Shown in pieces: positions 16,908 to 25,325 of a stretch of 64,000 nt of DNA (its first letter is position 1; each line of letters begins with the position of its first letter). Below the pieces are notes generated by a model. It was not told where the DNA came from, did no database searches, and worked only from the letters and a program-made list of their open reading frames with translations. The position numbers and the translations under genes are program-made. Source of the DNA: Chitinophagaceae bacterium (GTDB lineage Bacteria > Bacteroidota > Bacteroidia > Chitinophagales > Chitinophagaceae); contig JAFKGR010000007.1 in NCBI GenBank assembly GCA_017307735.1, positions 186,001 to 250,000 on the forward strand. Direction: 5' to 3'.

Positions 16908-17040
16908 TCTTTCAAATCTTTTTTCAGACTTCTTCTATTTTACTCAGGTATTGCCTGATGTGCGCTGGCAGCGAGGTTGACCTTGGATTTAAAAATATCC
17001 CAAATGAGAAATGAGTAGAATTATGTTTCCGTAATTGTTA

Positions 17041-17048
17041 TAATTTCG
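17041..17048 (+). promoter_or_regulatory. Possible -7 box for the desaturase gene
   Basis: TAATTTCG differs from TAnnTTTG at one position. A start near 17054 would give a leader of about 105 bases containing a near-copy of the gene's own start region. Confidence 0.3.
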
Positions 17049-17071
17049 CGCCACCTAATTAATCTTCACAT

Positions 17072-17174
17072 TTATTTTGAGTGGCAAAAGTGACGGCGTT
17101 ACAATTGGTTCTCAAGTGAAACCCTGGTTAGCATTTTTTACAGTATTAAATTATTTGAGGTGCCAAAAGTTACG
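17072..17174 (+). repeat. Imperfect direct repeat around the desaturase start
   Basis: A 24-base segment at 17072-17095 is matched at 19 of 24 positions by 17151-17174, the segment that contains the desaturase GTG start. In the upstream copy a GTG opens a 12-codon mini-ORF with residues MAKVTALQLVLK, echoing the real start MPKVTF; it is out of frame with the gene. It may be a leader ORF or the trace of a small duplication. Confidence 0.4.
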
Positions 17175-18233
17175 TTTAACAACAAACAGGCTTCTTTTTT
17201 TCCAGCATTAAAGAAAGATATTGATGCTTATTTTAAAAATAATAAAATCAGAAAAACCGGAAATTGGAAACTCTTTTCAAAGGCAATCGTATTTATTCCG
17301 CTGGCTGTTGTAATTTATTTATTGTTGTTGTTTTTACCCATGCCGGGTCTTGTTTCAATATTACTTTGTGCCTTGCTGGGATTCACTTTGGCGCTAATCG
17401 GATTTAATGTAATGCACGATGCCTGCCATGGCTGTTATTCTTCCCGGCCGGTGGTCAATGAACTGCTTGGATATACCCTGAATCTGATTGGAGGAAACAG
17501 TTTTATCTGGAAACAGAAGCACAATATTTTGCATCACACTTATACCAATGTAGATGGGATGGACGATGATATTGCCATCAGCCCGTTTATCAGATTATGC
17601 CGCACCCAAAAATGGGTTCCCATACATAAAATACAACATCTTTATGCTCCTTTTTTATACTCGCTGAATACCCTTGCATGGATGTTATGGCAGGATTTTC
17701 AAAAATATTTTAGCAGAAAAGTTTACAGAAGCAAGCTGCCCGCCATGTCGTTAAAGGAACATGTTATCTTCTGGGTCAGCAAATCATTTTATGTATTTGT
17801 GTATATCGTATTTCCGATCGTCCATTTAGGATGGGAAGAATGGCTGATTGGATTTCTTGTACTTAACGGAGTTATGGGATTGGGCACTTCCATTGTATTT
17901 CAATTGGCACATGTATTAGAAGAAACGGAATTCTCTTATGTAGGGATAAATGACGCTGTTACGATTGAGAATGAATGGGCAGTTCATCAGATAAAAACCA
18001 CTGCCGATTTTTCGCCCAAAAGCAAATTGGTTACCTATCTGGCCGGCGGATTGAATTTTCAAATCGAACATCATTTATTCCCGCGGATTAGCCATGTATA
18101 TTATCCTTCCATTAGCAAAATCGTGAAGAAGAAGTGTGAAGAATTTGGTATCCCTTACCTCTCCAACTCTAATTTTTTTAAGGCACTTCATTCACATTTC
18201 AAACTGATAAAGGAAATGGGAGCCCATCGTTAG
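17160..18233 (+). CDS. Fatty acid (acyl-CoA/acyl-lipid) desaturase
   Basis: Membrane di-iron desaturase of 357 residues that introduces a double bond into acyl chains with O2 and an electron donor. The three histidine clusters are intact: HDACH at 86-90, HNILHH at 121-126, and QIEHH at 301-305, the last with the Q-x-x-H-H form typical of front-end (delta-5/6-like) desaturases. There is no fused cytochrome b5 domain. Hydrophobic segments lie at about 42-85 and 205-250. GTG at 17160 is the only start that precedes the conserved sequence. It stands alone, followed by the long leader of the helicase gene. Membrane-fluidity control in the cold would fit its RNA-chaperone neighbours, but that is inference. 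Confidence 0.9.
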   Translation: MPKVTFNNKQASFFPALKKDIDAYFKNNKIRKTGNWKLFSKAIVFIPLAVVIYLLLLFLPMPGLVSILLCALLGFTLALIGFNVMHDACHGCYSSRPVVNELLGYTLNLIGGNSFIWKQKHNILHHTYTNVDGMDDDIAISPFIRLCRTQKWVPIHKIQHLYAPFLYSLNTLAWMLWQDFQKYFSRKVYRSKLPAMSLKEHVIFWVSKSFYVFVYIVFPIVHLGWEEWLIGFLVLNGVMGLGTSIVFQLAHVLEETEFSYVGINDAVTIENEWAVHQIKTTADFSPKSKLVTYLAGGLNFQIEHHLFPRISHVYYPSISKIVKKKCEEFGIPYLSNSNFFKALHSHFKLIKEMGAHR

Positions 18234-18547
18234 ATCGGGAAAATTTGTTCATTTGAAATGTTAACAGAAAAAAAGGAAGCACGAAATCAATTTGAAAGCT
18301 TACCTTCGCCAACTTAAATATTAAGAAGGCATCTGCCCTTGCATTTTCTGGCAAAGTTTAGAATACCCCACTTCTCCTCTTTCAGTTATCGCTTTTTCAG
18401 TTGCCATATTAGTTAAGAATACTTCAACATGAATTTATTTATCTGAATTCCTGGTTGTTGAAACCCGGGAAGATTAAGATGAGTAAATTTTGATGGGAGA
18501 AGAGCAGTAAAAACAAAAGAATCGGGTATAACCCATAAAAACGAAAT
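18234..18547 (+). other. Long leader region of the helicase / cold-shock cluster
   Basis: About 314 bases without a supported gene. A possible -7 box, TACCTTCG (18301-18308, one mismatch to TAnnTTTG), would give a 5' untranslated region of about 230 bases. Just before the helicase ATG is a small hairpin GGGT-ATA-ACCC style element (around 18526-18536). Long leaders are common in cold-induced RNA helicase and cold-shock genes, where they act as RNA thermosensors; here that is inference. Confidence 0.4.
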
Positions 18548-19687
18548 ATGAATTTTGATCAATTAAATATTATAAAGCCGATAAGAAATGCCCTGACAGA
18601 TGCCGGATATGAATCGGCGACGGAGATTCAAAGCAAAACAATTCCCCACATTCTTAACGGGCGTGATATTTTGGGCTGCGCCCAGACAGGAACCGGTAAG
18701 ACGGCGGCTTTTGCGGTTCCCATTTTGCAAAGGTTACAGCAGGGGAGCAGGCACTCACTGATTCGGGTATTGGTGCTGACTCCAACCAGAGAACTGGCAT
18801 TGCAAATTGATGAGAACTTTAAGGCGTACGCAAAATATTTGCAAACCAGGTCCCTTGCTGTTTTCGGTGGCGTTTCACAGGGAAGGCAGGTGGACGGGTT
18901 GCGGAAGGGAGTTGAAGTATTAATTGCCACTCCAGGCAGATTATTGGATTTGATGCAACAGGGATTTGTAAATCTTCAGGCGGTGGAAGTGTTGGTTCTC
19001 GATGAAGCTGATCACATGCTGGATATCGGGTTTATCCATGATATTAAGAGAATACTTCAAAAGGTTCCTGCCAAACGGCAAACACTTTTCTTTTCGGCAA
19101 CCATGCCTTTCTCAATTCGAAAGTTTGCCAATCCGATTCTAAAAAACCCGGTAGAAGTTTCGGTGACGCCTGTTTCTTCAACAGCGCAGACGGTGCATCA
19201 GTCCGTATATTTTGTAGAGAAAAAAGAAAAAGCCGGATTGCTTATAAATCTGTTAAAAGAAAAATCTATTCACCGTTCACTTGTATTCACACGTACAAAG
19301 CACGGTGCAGATAAACTGGTCAGGCAATTGGGCAGGAGTGGTATTGTTGCAGCGGCCATTCACGGGAATAAATCTCAGAATACAAGGCAAAAGGCACTTC
19401 AGGATTTTAAAGATAGCAGGATCAGGGTATTGGTAGCTACAGATATAGCATCAAGAGGAATTGATATAGATGAATTACCTTACGTGGTTAATTATGAACT
19501 TCCGGATATTCCTGAAACTTATGTTCACAGGATAGGACGTACCGGCAGAGCGGGGAAAGAGGGAATAGCCATTTCGTTTTGTGATGCAGAGGAAAGAAGT
19601 GAACTGAAGGATATCCAGAAACTCATTGGCTTTCGTATCCCTGTAAAAGGCAAAGAGATCAATGAAGGACAATTAATGAACTATTAA
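18548..19687 (+). CDS. DEAD-box RNA helicase (RhlE/CsdA-like)
   Basis: ATP-dependent RNA unwinding enzyme of 379 residues made of the two RecA-like domains with almost no C-terminal tail. Motifs in order: Q-motif region (ATEIQSKTIPHIL), motif I AQTGTGKT near 41-48, Ia PTRELALQ, II DEADHM near 152-157, III SAT, then in the second domain IV (LVFTRTKHGAD), V (ATDIASRGIDI) and VI HRIGRTGRAG near 326-335. It sits 20 bases ahead of a cold-shock-domain protein and a CspA homologue on the same strand, suggesting a role in resolving RNA structure at low temperature or in ribosome assembly; the ribosomal protein operon follows. Confidence 0.94.
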   Translation: MNFDQLNIIKPIRNALTDAGYESATEIQSKTIPHILNGRDILGCAQTGTGKTAAFAVPILQRLQQGSRHSLIRVLVLTPTRELALQIDENFKAYAKYLQTRSLAVFGGVSQGRQVDGLRKGVEVLIATPGRLLDLMQQGFVNLQAVEVLVLDEADHMLDIGFIHDIKRILQKVPAKRQTLFFSATMPFSIRKFANPILKNPVEVSVTPVSSTAQTVHQSVYFVEKKEKAGLLINLLKEKSIHRSLVFTRTKHGADKLVRQLGRSGIVAAAIHGNKSQNTRQKALQDFKDSRIRVLVATDIASRGIDIDELPYVVNYELPDIPETYVHRIGRTGRAGKEGIAISFCDAEERSELKDIQKLIGFRIPVKGKEINEGQLMNY

Positions 19688-19707
19688 AATAAATTTTATA
19701 AATAAAT

Positions 19708-20142
19708 ATGGGGGATTCCTTTAACAAAAAAGCATTACAACAAAAGAAAGCAAAAAAAAGGCAGGATAAACTTGAACGCAGAAAAGAGCGCAAAGCCCAC
19801 AACGATAAAGGTAAAAGTCTTGCAGAGATGACAGTTTACCTTGATGAGAATGGAAATTTTACGGATGTTCCCCCCGAAAAACAAAAAAGAAAGGAAATAA
19901 AAGTTGAAGATATCCAGCTTGGCGCAGCGCCGGTTTCTGAAGAAAAAGAATTTACCGGAACGGTGGTCTCCTTCTTTACAGAAAAATCTTTTGGTTTTAT
20001 TACCGAAGATGGCACCCATGAATCTATATTTGTGCATAGTAATAATATGGATGAACCGGTTGGAGAGAAGGACAGGGTAACTTATGAGAAAGAAAGAACA
20101 CCCAAAGGATACCAGGCCATCCATGTCAAAAAAATAAAGTGA
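19708..20142 (+). CDS. Cold-shock-domain protein with basic N-terminal extension
   Basis: 144 residues. The first 45 are extremely basic and helical ([17 protein letters not shown]), a likely RNA- or ribosome-binding tail. Residues about 80-144 form a cold-shock domain: [20 protein letters not shown] carries the RNP1-like aromatic patch and SIFVHSNNM the RNP2-like one. It lies between the helicase and a stand-alone Csp protein, with 20- and 31-base gaps, so the three genes are probably one transcript. The domain is clear; the function as RNA chaperone is inferred. Confidence 0.88.
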   Translation: MGDSFNKKALQQKKAKKRQDKLERRKERKAHNDKGKSLAEMTVYLDENGNFTDVPPEKQKRKEIKVEDIQLGAAPVSEEKEFTGTVVSFFTEKSFGFITEDGTHESIFVHSNNMDEPVGEKDRVTYEKERTPKGYQAIHVKKIK

Positions 20143-20173
20143 TATATTTAAATCAAAATCAAATAAAAAAACA

Positions 20174-20365
20174 ATGCAGGAAGGAACAGTAAAGTTTTTC
20201 AATGAATCCAAAGGTTTTGGATTCATCAAACCAGATGACGGATCAAAAGACATTTTCGTTCACAGCAGCGGATTGAAAGCAACAATCAAGGAAGGTGATA
20301 AAGTTGTGTATGAAGTTGAACAGGGAAAGAAAGGTCCAAATGCAGTCAATGTCAGATTAGCCTGA
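20174..20365 (+). CDS. Cold shock protein, CspA family
   Basis: A 63-residue single-domain OB-fold protein binding single-stranded RNA/DNA. RNP1 is KGFGFIKP (residues 13-20) and RNP2 is DIFVHSSGL (28-36). The length and sequence match ordinary CspA-type proteins. Third gene of the helicase-cold-shock cluster; a hairpin with a short T-run follows 40 bases after its stop. Confidence 0.95.
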   Translation: MQEGTVKFFNESKGFGFIKPDDGSKDIFVHSSGLKATIKEGDKVVYEVEQGKKGPNAVNVRLA

Positions 20366-20405
20366 CCGGATAACAAATATTATTTTGTAATTGCCGAACG
20401 CCGGG

Positions 20406-20429
20406 CCTCTCTGTAATTGAGAGAGGTTT
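20406..20429 (+). terminator. Terminator-like hairpin after the csp gene
   Basis: Perfect 7-base stem CCTCTCT/AGAGAGG around a 7-base loop, followed by TTTG. The T-run is short, so termination may be partial. Confidence 0.45.
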
Positions 20430-20531
20430 GAGAAATGGTTTTCGAAAAAACTGGGAATTTTAAGTTTCGCAAAAGCTTGAGTTCCCATTTTCATTTTTAC
20501 AGGAGAAGGATTATTTTAAAGTGGAACAATT

Positions 20532-20558
20532 CTGCCGGTTTGTGATTTGTTCCGGCAG
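20532..20558. repeat. Inverted repeat upstream of the rpsJ promoter
   Basis: Perfect arms CTGCCGG and CCGGCAG separated by 13 T/G-rich bases, about 125 bases before the rpsJ -7 box. There is no T-run. It may be an operator or a structured RNA from upstream read-through. Confidence 0.35.
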
Positions 20559-20659
20559 GCGACTGGTATAATTTTAATCTTTGTGGAAAGTCGGGATGGT
20601 TATTGATATTGAGTTCTGTTGGACTTTTAGAAAAAATTATAGAAATCCGGGATTATTTT

Positions 20660-20691
20660 TTTGTCTGTAATAGCTAAAGACCATACTTTTG
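20660..20691 (+). promoter_or_regulatory. Promoter of the S10 ribosomal protein operon
   Basis: TTTG at 20660-20663 and TACTTTTG at 20684-20691 are separated by 20 bases, an almost ideal Bacteroidota -33/-7 pair. Transcription would start near 20697, giving a leader of about 37 bases before rpsJ. Confidence 0.75.
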
Positions 20692-20733
20692 CACTCCCAA
20701 ATTAAAAATTGGATTTTTTAAAGCTCTTTAATT

Positions 20734-21039
20734 ATGGCACAGAGAATCAGGATCAAACTTCAGTCTTACGATCACAATCTGGTAGATAAATCTGCTGAAA
20801 AAATTGTAAAGACTGTCCGCAGTACAGGTGCAGTAGTAACAGGCCCGGTGCCTTTACCCACACACAAAAAGATTTTCACTGTATTGCGTTCCCCTCACGT
20901 TAACAAGAAAGCGCGTGAGCAATTTCAACTTTGTACACACAAGAGATTGCTTGATATTTATACAAGCAGTTCACGTACGGTTGATGCATTGGCTAAACTG
21001 GATCTTCCCTCTGGTGTGGATGTTCACATTAAAGCCTAA
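20734..21039 (+). CDS. rpsJ: 30S ribosomal protein S10
   Basis: 101 residues, normal length. Part of the 30S head; also NusE in transcription antitermination, where it binds NusB. The conserved [12 protein letters not shown] start and the [37 protein letters not shown] core are present. First gene of the operon, directly behind the strong promoter. The gap to rplC (105 bases) is the longest between early genes of the operon and holds two hairpins. Confidence 0.98.
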   Translation: MAQRIRIKLQSYDHNLVDKSAEKIVKTVRSTGAVVTGPVPLPTHKKIFTVLRSPHVNKKAREQFQLCTHKRLLDIYTSSSRTVDALAKLDLPSGVDVHIKA

Positions 21040-21047
21040 AAAGAGTT

Positions 21048-21079
21048 AAAGAAATTTCTCCCTGAGATTTTTCTTTTTT
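21048..21079 (+). promoter_or_regulatory. Imperfect hairpin with T-run between rpsJ and rplC
   Basis: AAAGAAATTTCTC can pair with GAGATTTTTCTTT with two mismatches around a 3-base loop, the 3' arm being embedded in a T-rich tail. It begins 8 bases after the rpsJ stop. It may be a weak terminator or attenuator inside the operon. Confidence 0.35.
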
Positions 21080-21101
21080 GAGTTCTTAAATAAGTATGAA
21101 C

Positions 21102-21131
21102 ACCCATCTCCGCAACTACGGAGCGCTGGGT
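21102..21131 (+). promoter_or_regulatory. GC-rich stem-loop just before rplC
   Basis: Outer stem ACCCA/TGGGT and inner stem CTCCG/CGGAG with a 6-base loop, ending 13 bases before the rplC ATG. It stands out in an A+T-rich gap. A candidate binding site for autoregulation by a ribosomal protein such as L4, or an RNA processing site. Confidence 0.5.
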
Positions 21132-21144
21132 ATAAAACAAAGAG

Positions 21145-21762
21145 ATGAAAAGTATTATTGGAAGAAAACTTGGCATGACGAGTATCTTCGACGCCAAGGG
21201 AAGCCAGACTCCCGTAACGATTATAGAAGCGGGTCCATGTGTTGTAACACAGAAAAAGACTGTTGAAACAGACGGCTATAATGCTCTTCAGATTGCATTT
21301 GGCGACAAAAAGGAAAGCAGGTCTCTTCTTTCCGAAAAAAACCATTTCGCCAAGGCTAATTCAGCAGTAAAAAAATACATTAAAGAAATACGCGATTGCG
21401 AACTTGACAAAAATGTGGGTGATACCATCAGTGTCGACATCTTCAGTGAAGGTGAAAAGATTTCTGTGATTGGTACTACCAAAGGCAAAGGCTTTCAGGG
21501 TGTTGTAAAACGCCATGGATTCGCCGGTGTCGGTGAAAGTACGCATGGTCAGCACGACAGGCAGAGAGCTCCCGGTTCTGTTGGCGGATCATCCACCCCG
21601 AGCCGTGTGTTCAAGGGTATGCGTATGGCAGGCCATTTGGGAAATGTGCGCGTAAAAATGAAGGGCCTCAAGATTGTAAAAATATTCCCCGAAAAAAATT
21701 ATTTATTAATAAGCGGTTCCGTTCCCGGTCACATTGGTTCCATCGTTTTAATTGAAAAATAA
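21145..21762 (+). CDS. rplC: 50S ribosomal protein L3
   Basis: 205 residues, normal length; an early-assembly 50S protein near the peptidyl-transferase centre. Recognised by the N-terminal IIGRKLGMTSIFD, the tight loop GQHDRQRAPGSVGGSSTPSRVFKGMRMAGHLG (residues about 133-164), and a beta-barrel C-terminus. Its stop is 2 bases from rplD, typical of translational coupling. A GC-rich stem-loop sits just upstream of the start. Confidence 0.98.
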   Translation: MKSIIGRKLGMTSIFDAKGSQTPVTIIEAGPCVVTQKKTVETDGYNALQIAFGDKKESRSLLSEKNHFAKANSAVKKYIKEIRDCELDKNVGDTISVDIFSEGEKISVIGTTKGKGFQGVVKRHGFAGVGESTHGQHDRQRAPGSVGGSSTPSRVFKGMRMAGHLGNVRVKMKGLKIVKIFPEKNYLLISGSVPGHIGSIVLIEK

Positions 21763-21764
21763 TC

Positions 21765-22421
21765 ATGCAAATAGACGTCTTTAATATTGAAGGAAAGAAA
21801 ACCGGCAGATCAGTAGAATTGCCGGACGAGATATTCGCCGCAGAACCAAATAACCACGTGGTTTGGCTGGCTGTGAAACAATATCTGGCTGCTCAGCGTC
21901 AGGGTACTCACAAGACCAAAGGGCGTTCAGAAGTACAGGGGAGCAGCAGAAAATTGCATAAGCAAAAGGGAACCGGCGGCAGCCGTAAAGGAAACATCCG
22001 CAACCCTCTTTACAAAGGTGGTGGTACCATTTTTGGCCCCAAACCTCACAAGTATCAATTGAAGGTAAACCGGAAAGTAAAAGACCTGGCGCGTATCGGT
22101 GCACTAAGCAGCAAGGCTACTGCCGGAAAAATCTGGATTTTGGAAGATGCCTGCATAGAAATGGAGAAGCCATCAACAAAAAATTTCACAGGTATCCTGA
22201 ACAGCCTGAATACAAATACGCGGAATTTATTATTTGTTATGCCGGAATTCAATGAAAATGTTTGTAAGAGTATCCGGAATGTACCCAGTGTTTTCGGTAC
22301 AGTGTTGAGTGATGTACACACCTACGATATTTTAAATGCTGATGGCCTGGTGCTTACAGAGGCGGCTGCAAAAATATTTTCAACTGAAGAAGTTGCGGGT
22401 GATGAACCAGTAAAAGCATAA
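21765..22421 (+). CDS. rplD: 50S ribosomal protein L4
   Basis: 218 residues. L4 lines the exit tunnel and in many bacteria represses its own operon. The basic loop with QKGTGGSRKGNIRNPLYKGGG (about residues 68-88) matches the tunnel extension; GPKPHKYQLKVNRKVK follows. Starts 2 bases after rplC. The regulatory target of L4 in this phylum is not established; the hairpins upstream of rplC are candidates. Confidence 0.97.
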   Translation: MQIDVFNIEGKKTGRSVELPDEIFAAEPNNHVVWLAVKQYLAAQRQGTHKTKGRSEVQGSSRKLHKQKGTGGSRKGNIRNPLYKGGGTIFGPKPHKYQLKVNRKVKDLARIGALSSKATAGKIWILEDACIEMEKPSTKNFTGILNSLNTNTRNLLFVMPEFNENVCKSIRNVPSVFGTVLSDVHTYDILNADGLVLTEAAAKIFSTEEVAGDEPVKA

Positions 22422-22449
22422 TTGATAACGGTAAATAAAATTTTTAGAA

Positions 22450-22749
22450 ATGAAATTGTCAGATGTATTGATTAAGCCGGTTTTGTCAGAAAAGGTTAAC
22501 AGCCAGTCTGAAAAGTCAAACCGTTACACATTTATCGTTGACAGAAAAGCCAATAAACTGGAAATCAAAAAGGCTGTGGAAGATTTTTATGGTATCACGG
22601 TTACCGATGTGAATACCCATGTACTTCCCTCCAAGTTAAAACAGAAATATACAAAGGCTGGTTTTCTGGTTGGGCGCAAACCTGCAAAAAAGAAAGCCAT
22701 TGTGACCCTGAAAGATGGAGATACAATTGATTTGTATGATAATATTTAA
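22450..22749 (+). CDS. rplW: 50S ribosomal protein L23
   Basis: 99 residues, usual length. Sits at the tunnel exit, docking trigger factor and SRP. Conserved DVLIKPVLSEK start, SNRYTFIVDRKANKLEIKKAVEDFYGI core and a basic loop KAGFLVGRKPAKKKAIVTL. Lies 28 bases after rplD in the standard S10 order. Confidence 0.97.
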   Translation: MKLSDVLIKPVLSEKVNSQSEKSNRYTFIVDRKANKLEIKKAVEDFYGITVTDVNTHVLPSKLKQKYTKAGFLVGRKPAKKKAIVTLKDGDTIDLYDNI

Positions 22750-22780
22750 TTTTTTGAAGTAAGAGTAAAATTGACCAATC

Positions 22781-23623
22781 ATGGCATTAAAAAAATATAA
22801 GGCTGCGACCGCAGGAACCCGCTGGAGAGTTGGCAACGCATACGCAGAAGTAACTTCCGATGTTCCGGAAAAGACCCTCGTAGAAAAGGTGGCTATTACT
22901 GCAGGCCGCAACAGGCAGGGTCGCAGGAGTATGAGATACAGAGGAGGTGGCCATAAGAAAATGTACCGTGTAATTGATTTCAAAAGAGACAAGAAAGATA
23001 TTACGGCAACGGTGAAGACCATTGAGTACGATCCTTATAGAAGTGCTTTTATTGCTTTGGTAGTTTATGCTGATGGTCAAAAGAAATATGTATTGGCGCC
23101 TCAGGGATTGCAGGTAGGCATCCAGATAATCAGCGGTGACAATGTGGCTCCCGAAGTGGGGAATGCTCTGATGTTGAAAAATATTCCGCTTGGTACGGTG
23201 GTTCACAATATTGAAATGCAGCCGGGCCAGGGCGGTAAATTGGTTCGCAGCGCCGGTTCTTCTGCACAATTGACAAATAAGGAAGAAAAGTATGCTGTGC
23301 TTAAAATGCCAAGCGGCGAACTCAGAAAAATATTAATCAACTGTTATGCTACCATAGGTGTTGTAAGCAACAGTGATCATAGCCTGCAAAGCAAGGGTAA
23401 AGCCGGAAGAAACAGATGGCTGGGCATCAGGCCAAGAACGAGAGGTGTTGCCATGAACCCGGTAGATCATCCAATGGGTGGTGGTGAAGGAAAGGCCTCA
23501 GGTGGCCACCCACGCAGCCGCAAGGGTAAATATGCAAAGGGTGAAATTACCCGCACAAGAGGAAAGGGTTCTGACAGGCTGATTATCCAGAGGAAGAATG
23601 GTAAAAAACTGGCAACAGAATAA
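22781..23623 (+). CDS. rplB: 50S ribosomal protein L2
   Basis: 280 residues. Needed for subunit joining and peptidyl-transferase activity. Recognised by [22 protein letters not shown] near residues 43-65 and the C-terminal [22 protein letters not shown], which contains the conserved histidine loop. Slightly longer than E. coli L2 (273). The order L23-L2-S19 is standard. Confidence 0.98.
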   Translation: MALKKYKAATAGTRWRVGNAYAEVTSDVPEKTLVEKVAITAGRNRQGRRSMRYRGGGHKKMYRVIDFKRDKKDITATVKTIEYDPYRSAFIALVVYADGQKKYVLAPQGLQVGIQIISGDNVAPEVGNALMLKNIPLGTVVHNIEMQPGQGGKLVRSAGSSAQLTNKEEKYAVLKMPSGELRKILINCYATIGVVSNSDHSLQSKGKAGRNRWLGIRPRTRGVAMNPVDHPMGGGEGKASGGHPRSRKGKYAKGEITRTRGKGSDRLIIQRKNGKKLATE

Positions 23624-23654
23624 TAATAAAATCATTAATCGATAAAAATAAAAC

Positions 23655-23933
23655 ATGGCTCGTTCGATCAAAAAAGGCCCTTACGTACAAACAACGCTTG
23701 AACAAAAGGTGCTTGCTATGAATGAAGGGAAAGTAAAAAAGAGTGTGATTAAAACCTGGTCACGTCGTTCAACGATTACACCGGATTTTGTTGGCCACAC
23801 CTTTACAGTGCACAACGGAAATAAATTCATACCTGTGTATGTAACCGAATTCATGGTAGGTCATAAGCTGGGAGAATTTGCTCCGACAAGAAATTTTAAA
23901 GGCCATTCAAGCAAGAAGATTGTTTCGGCATAA
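23655..23933 (+). CDS. rpsS: 30S ribosomal protein S19
   Basis: 92 residues, normal length; 30S head protein that pairs with S13 and contacts A-site tRNA. The conserved [11 protein letters not shown] start and [40 protein letters not shown] body are unmistakable. It lies between rplB and rplV. Confidence 0.98.
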   Translation: MARSIKKGPYVQTTLEQKVLAMNEGKVKKSVIKTWSRRSTITPDFVGHTFTVHNGNKFIPVYVTEFMVGHKLGEFAPTRNFKGHSSKKIVSA

Positions 23934-23982
23934 AGCAAGGACGGTTTTGGTAAATCATAATTAAGAAAAACGAATCAGAAAA

Positions 23983-24522
23983 ATGGAAGCAGTAGCCAAA
24001 TTAAATAATTATCCTACCTCACCGAGAAAGATGCGTTTATTGGCGGATCTTATCAGGGGAATGGAAGTGGAAAAAGCCCTGAGCATTCTGCAATTCAATC
24101 CGAAGCACCCGGCAACACCACTGTACAAATTATTGAAGAGTGCTATCAACAATTGGGAACAGAAAAATTCCAATGAAAAGGTAGAAGATGCAGGCCTGGT
24201 TGTAAAAACCATCATGGTGGATGGAGGCAGGGTACTCAGAAGAATGCGCCCGGCACCACAAGGCCGTGGATACAGGATCCGTAAAAGAAGCAATCATGTA
24301 ACCATTGTAGTGGACAGCAGGCAGATTGCAGAAAAGATTAAGCATGCAATTGATGTGGCTGCCAAGGCTGAACCTGTGGCAGAGGAAGTGAAAGCAGAGG
24401 AAGCAGAGGTAAAAGTGAAGGCAGAAAAACCGGCAAAGAAGGCTGCTCCAAAAGCGAAGAAATCGTCGGCAAAAGCAGAAGCCAAAAAGGAAGAATCAAA
24501 GAAAAAAAAATCAACTAAATAA
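23983..24522 (+). CDS. rplV: 50S ribosomal protein L22 with Ala/Lys-rich tail
   Basis: 179 residues, against about 110 for E. coli L22. Residues 1-118 are the ordinary L22 fold, whose beta-hairpin ([25 protein letters not shown]) lines the exit tunnel. The remaining 60 residues are a low-complexity tail of Ala, Glu and Lys ([23 protein letters not shown] style), predicted disordered and basic. Extensions of this kind occur in Bacteroidota; the role is unknown. Its stop is 11 bases before rpsC. Confidence 0.96.
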   Translation: MEAVAKLNNYPTSPRKMRLLADLIRGMEVEKALSILQFNPKHPATPLYKLLKSAINNWEQKNSNEKVEDAGLVVKTIMVDGGRVLRRMRPAPQGRGYRIRKRSNHVTIVVDSRQIAEKIKHAIDVAAKAEPVAEEVKAEEAEVKVKAEKPAKKAAPKAKKSSAKAEAKKEESKKKKSTK

Positions 24523-24533
24523 ATACCAACGTA

Positions 24534-25292
24534 ATGGGTCAAAAAACAAATCCGGTAGGAATCAGGTTAGGGATTATCAGAGGATGGGACAGCAATTGGT
24601 ATGCGAGCTCCAAAGAATATGGCAAAAAACTGATCGAGGACAACAAAATCAGAAACTACCTGAATGCGCGTATCAGTAAAGGTGGTATTGCCAAGATTGT
24701 TATTGAGCGTACACTGAATAAGCTGATCGTTACCATTCATACATCCAAACCAGGAATCATCATCGGGAAAGGCGGTGGAGAAGTAGATCGTATCAAGGAG
24801 GAATTAAAGAAATTGACCGGTAAGGAGGATGTACAGATCAACATTCTTGAAATCAGGAGGCCTGAACTGAATGCAACCATTGTAGCTGATACCATTGCAC
24901 GGCAAATTGAAAACAGAATTAATTATAAAAGAGCAATCAAAATGTCCATTGCATCTGCCTTAAGAATGGGAGCAGAAGGGATTAAAGTGAGAGTAGGTGG
25001 CCGTTTGGGTGGCGCTGAAATTGCACGTAGTGAAGAAATCAAACAGGGACGTACACCATTGCACACACTCCGTATGGATATTGATTATGCAAGCACTTTT
25101 GCACAAACAGTGTATGGAAAAATCGGAGTAAAGGTATGGATATGCAGAGGTGAAGTATTGGCAAAGAGGGATTTGAATCCGAATATCATTGCAAGTGGTG
25201 GTAAGGCAGACGAAAGGGGTGAAAGAAGAGGAGGTGGTTTTGGCGATAGAAGAGGAGACAGAAGAGGTGGTGGTCGCGGACCAAGAAGATAA
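24534..25292 (+). CDS. rpsC: 30S ribosomal protein S3
   Basis: 252 residues. Forms the mRNA entry channel and contributes to mRNA unwinding. The KH domain has [21 protein letters not shown] near residues 75-95; the C-terminal domain follows with [15 protein letters not shown] and [10 protein letters not shown]. The last 30 residues are an RGG-type tail ([20 protein letters not shown]), longer than in E. coli and likely RNA-binding. Confidence 0.97.
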   Translation: MGQKTNPVGIRLGIIRGWDSNWYASSKEYGKKLIEDNKIRNYLNARISKGGIAKIVIERTLNKLIVTIHTSKPGIIIGKGGGEVDRIKEELKKLTGKEDVQINILEIRRPELNATIVADTIARQIENRINYKRAIKMSIASALRMGAEGIKVRVGGRLGGAEIARSEEIKQGRTPLHTLRMDIDYASTFAQTVYGKIGVKVWICRGEVLAKRDLNPNIIASGGKADERGERRGGGFGDRRGDRRGGGRGPRR

Positions 25293-25325
25293 TTTTTTTG
25301 ATAAAGGAAGATAAAAAACATAGTC

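Larger units (their letters stand above)
20366..20733 (+). other. Intergenic region before the S10 ribosomal operon
   Basis: About 368 bases with no convincing ORF. It contains a terminator-like hairpin after the csp gene (20406-20429), an inverted repeat (20532-20558) and the strong promoter of the ribosomal operon (20660-20691). I saw nothing else that I can name. Confidence 0.6.

Noticed and set aside
19735..20253. Leftward ORF of 172 codons
   Set aside because: Antisense to the cold-shock-domain gene and csp; Phe-rich composition is the mirror of their Lys-rich codons.
22787..23269. Leftward ORF of 160 codons
   Set aside because: Antisense inside rplB, no independent support.
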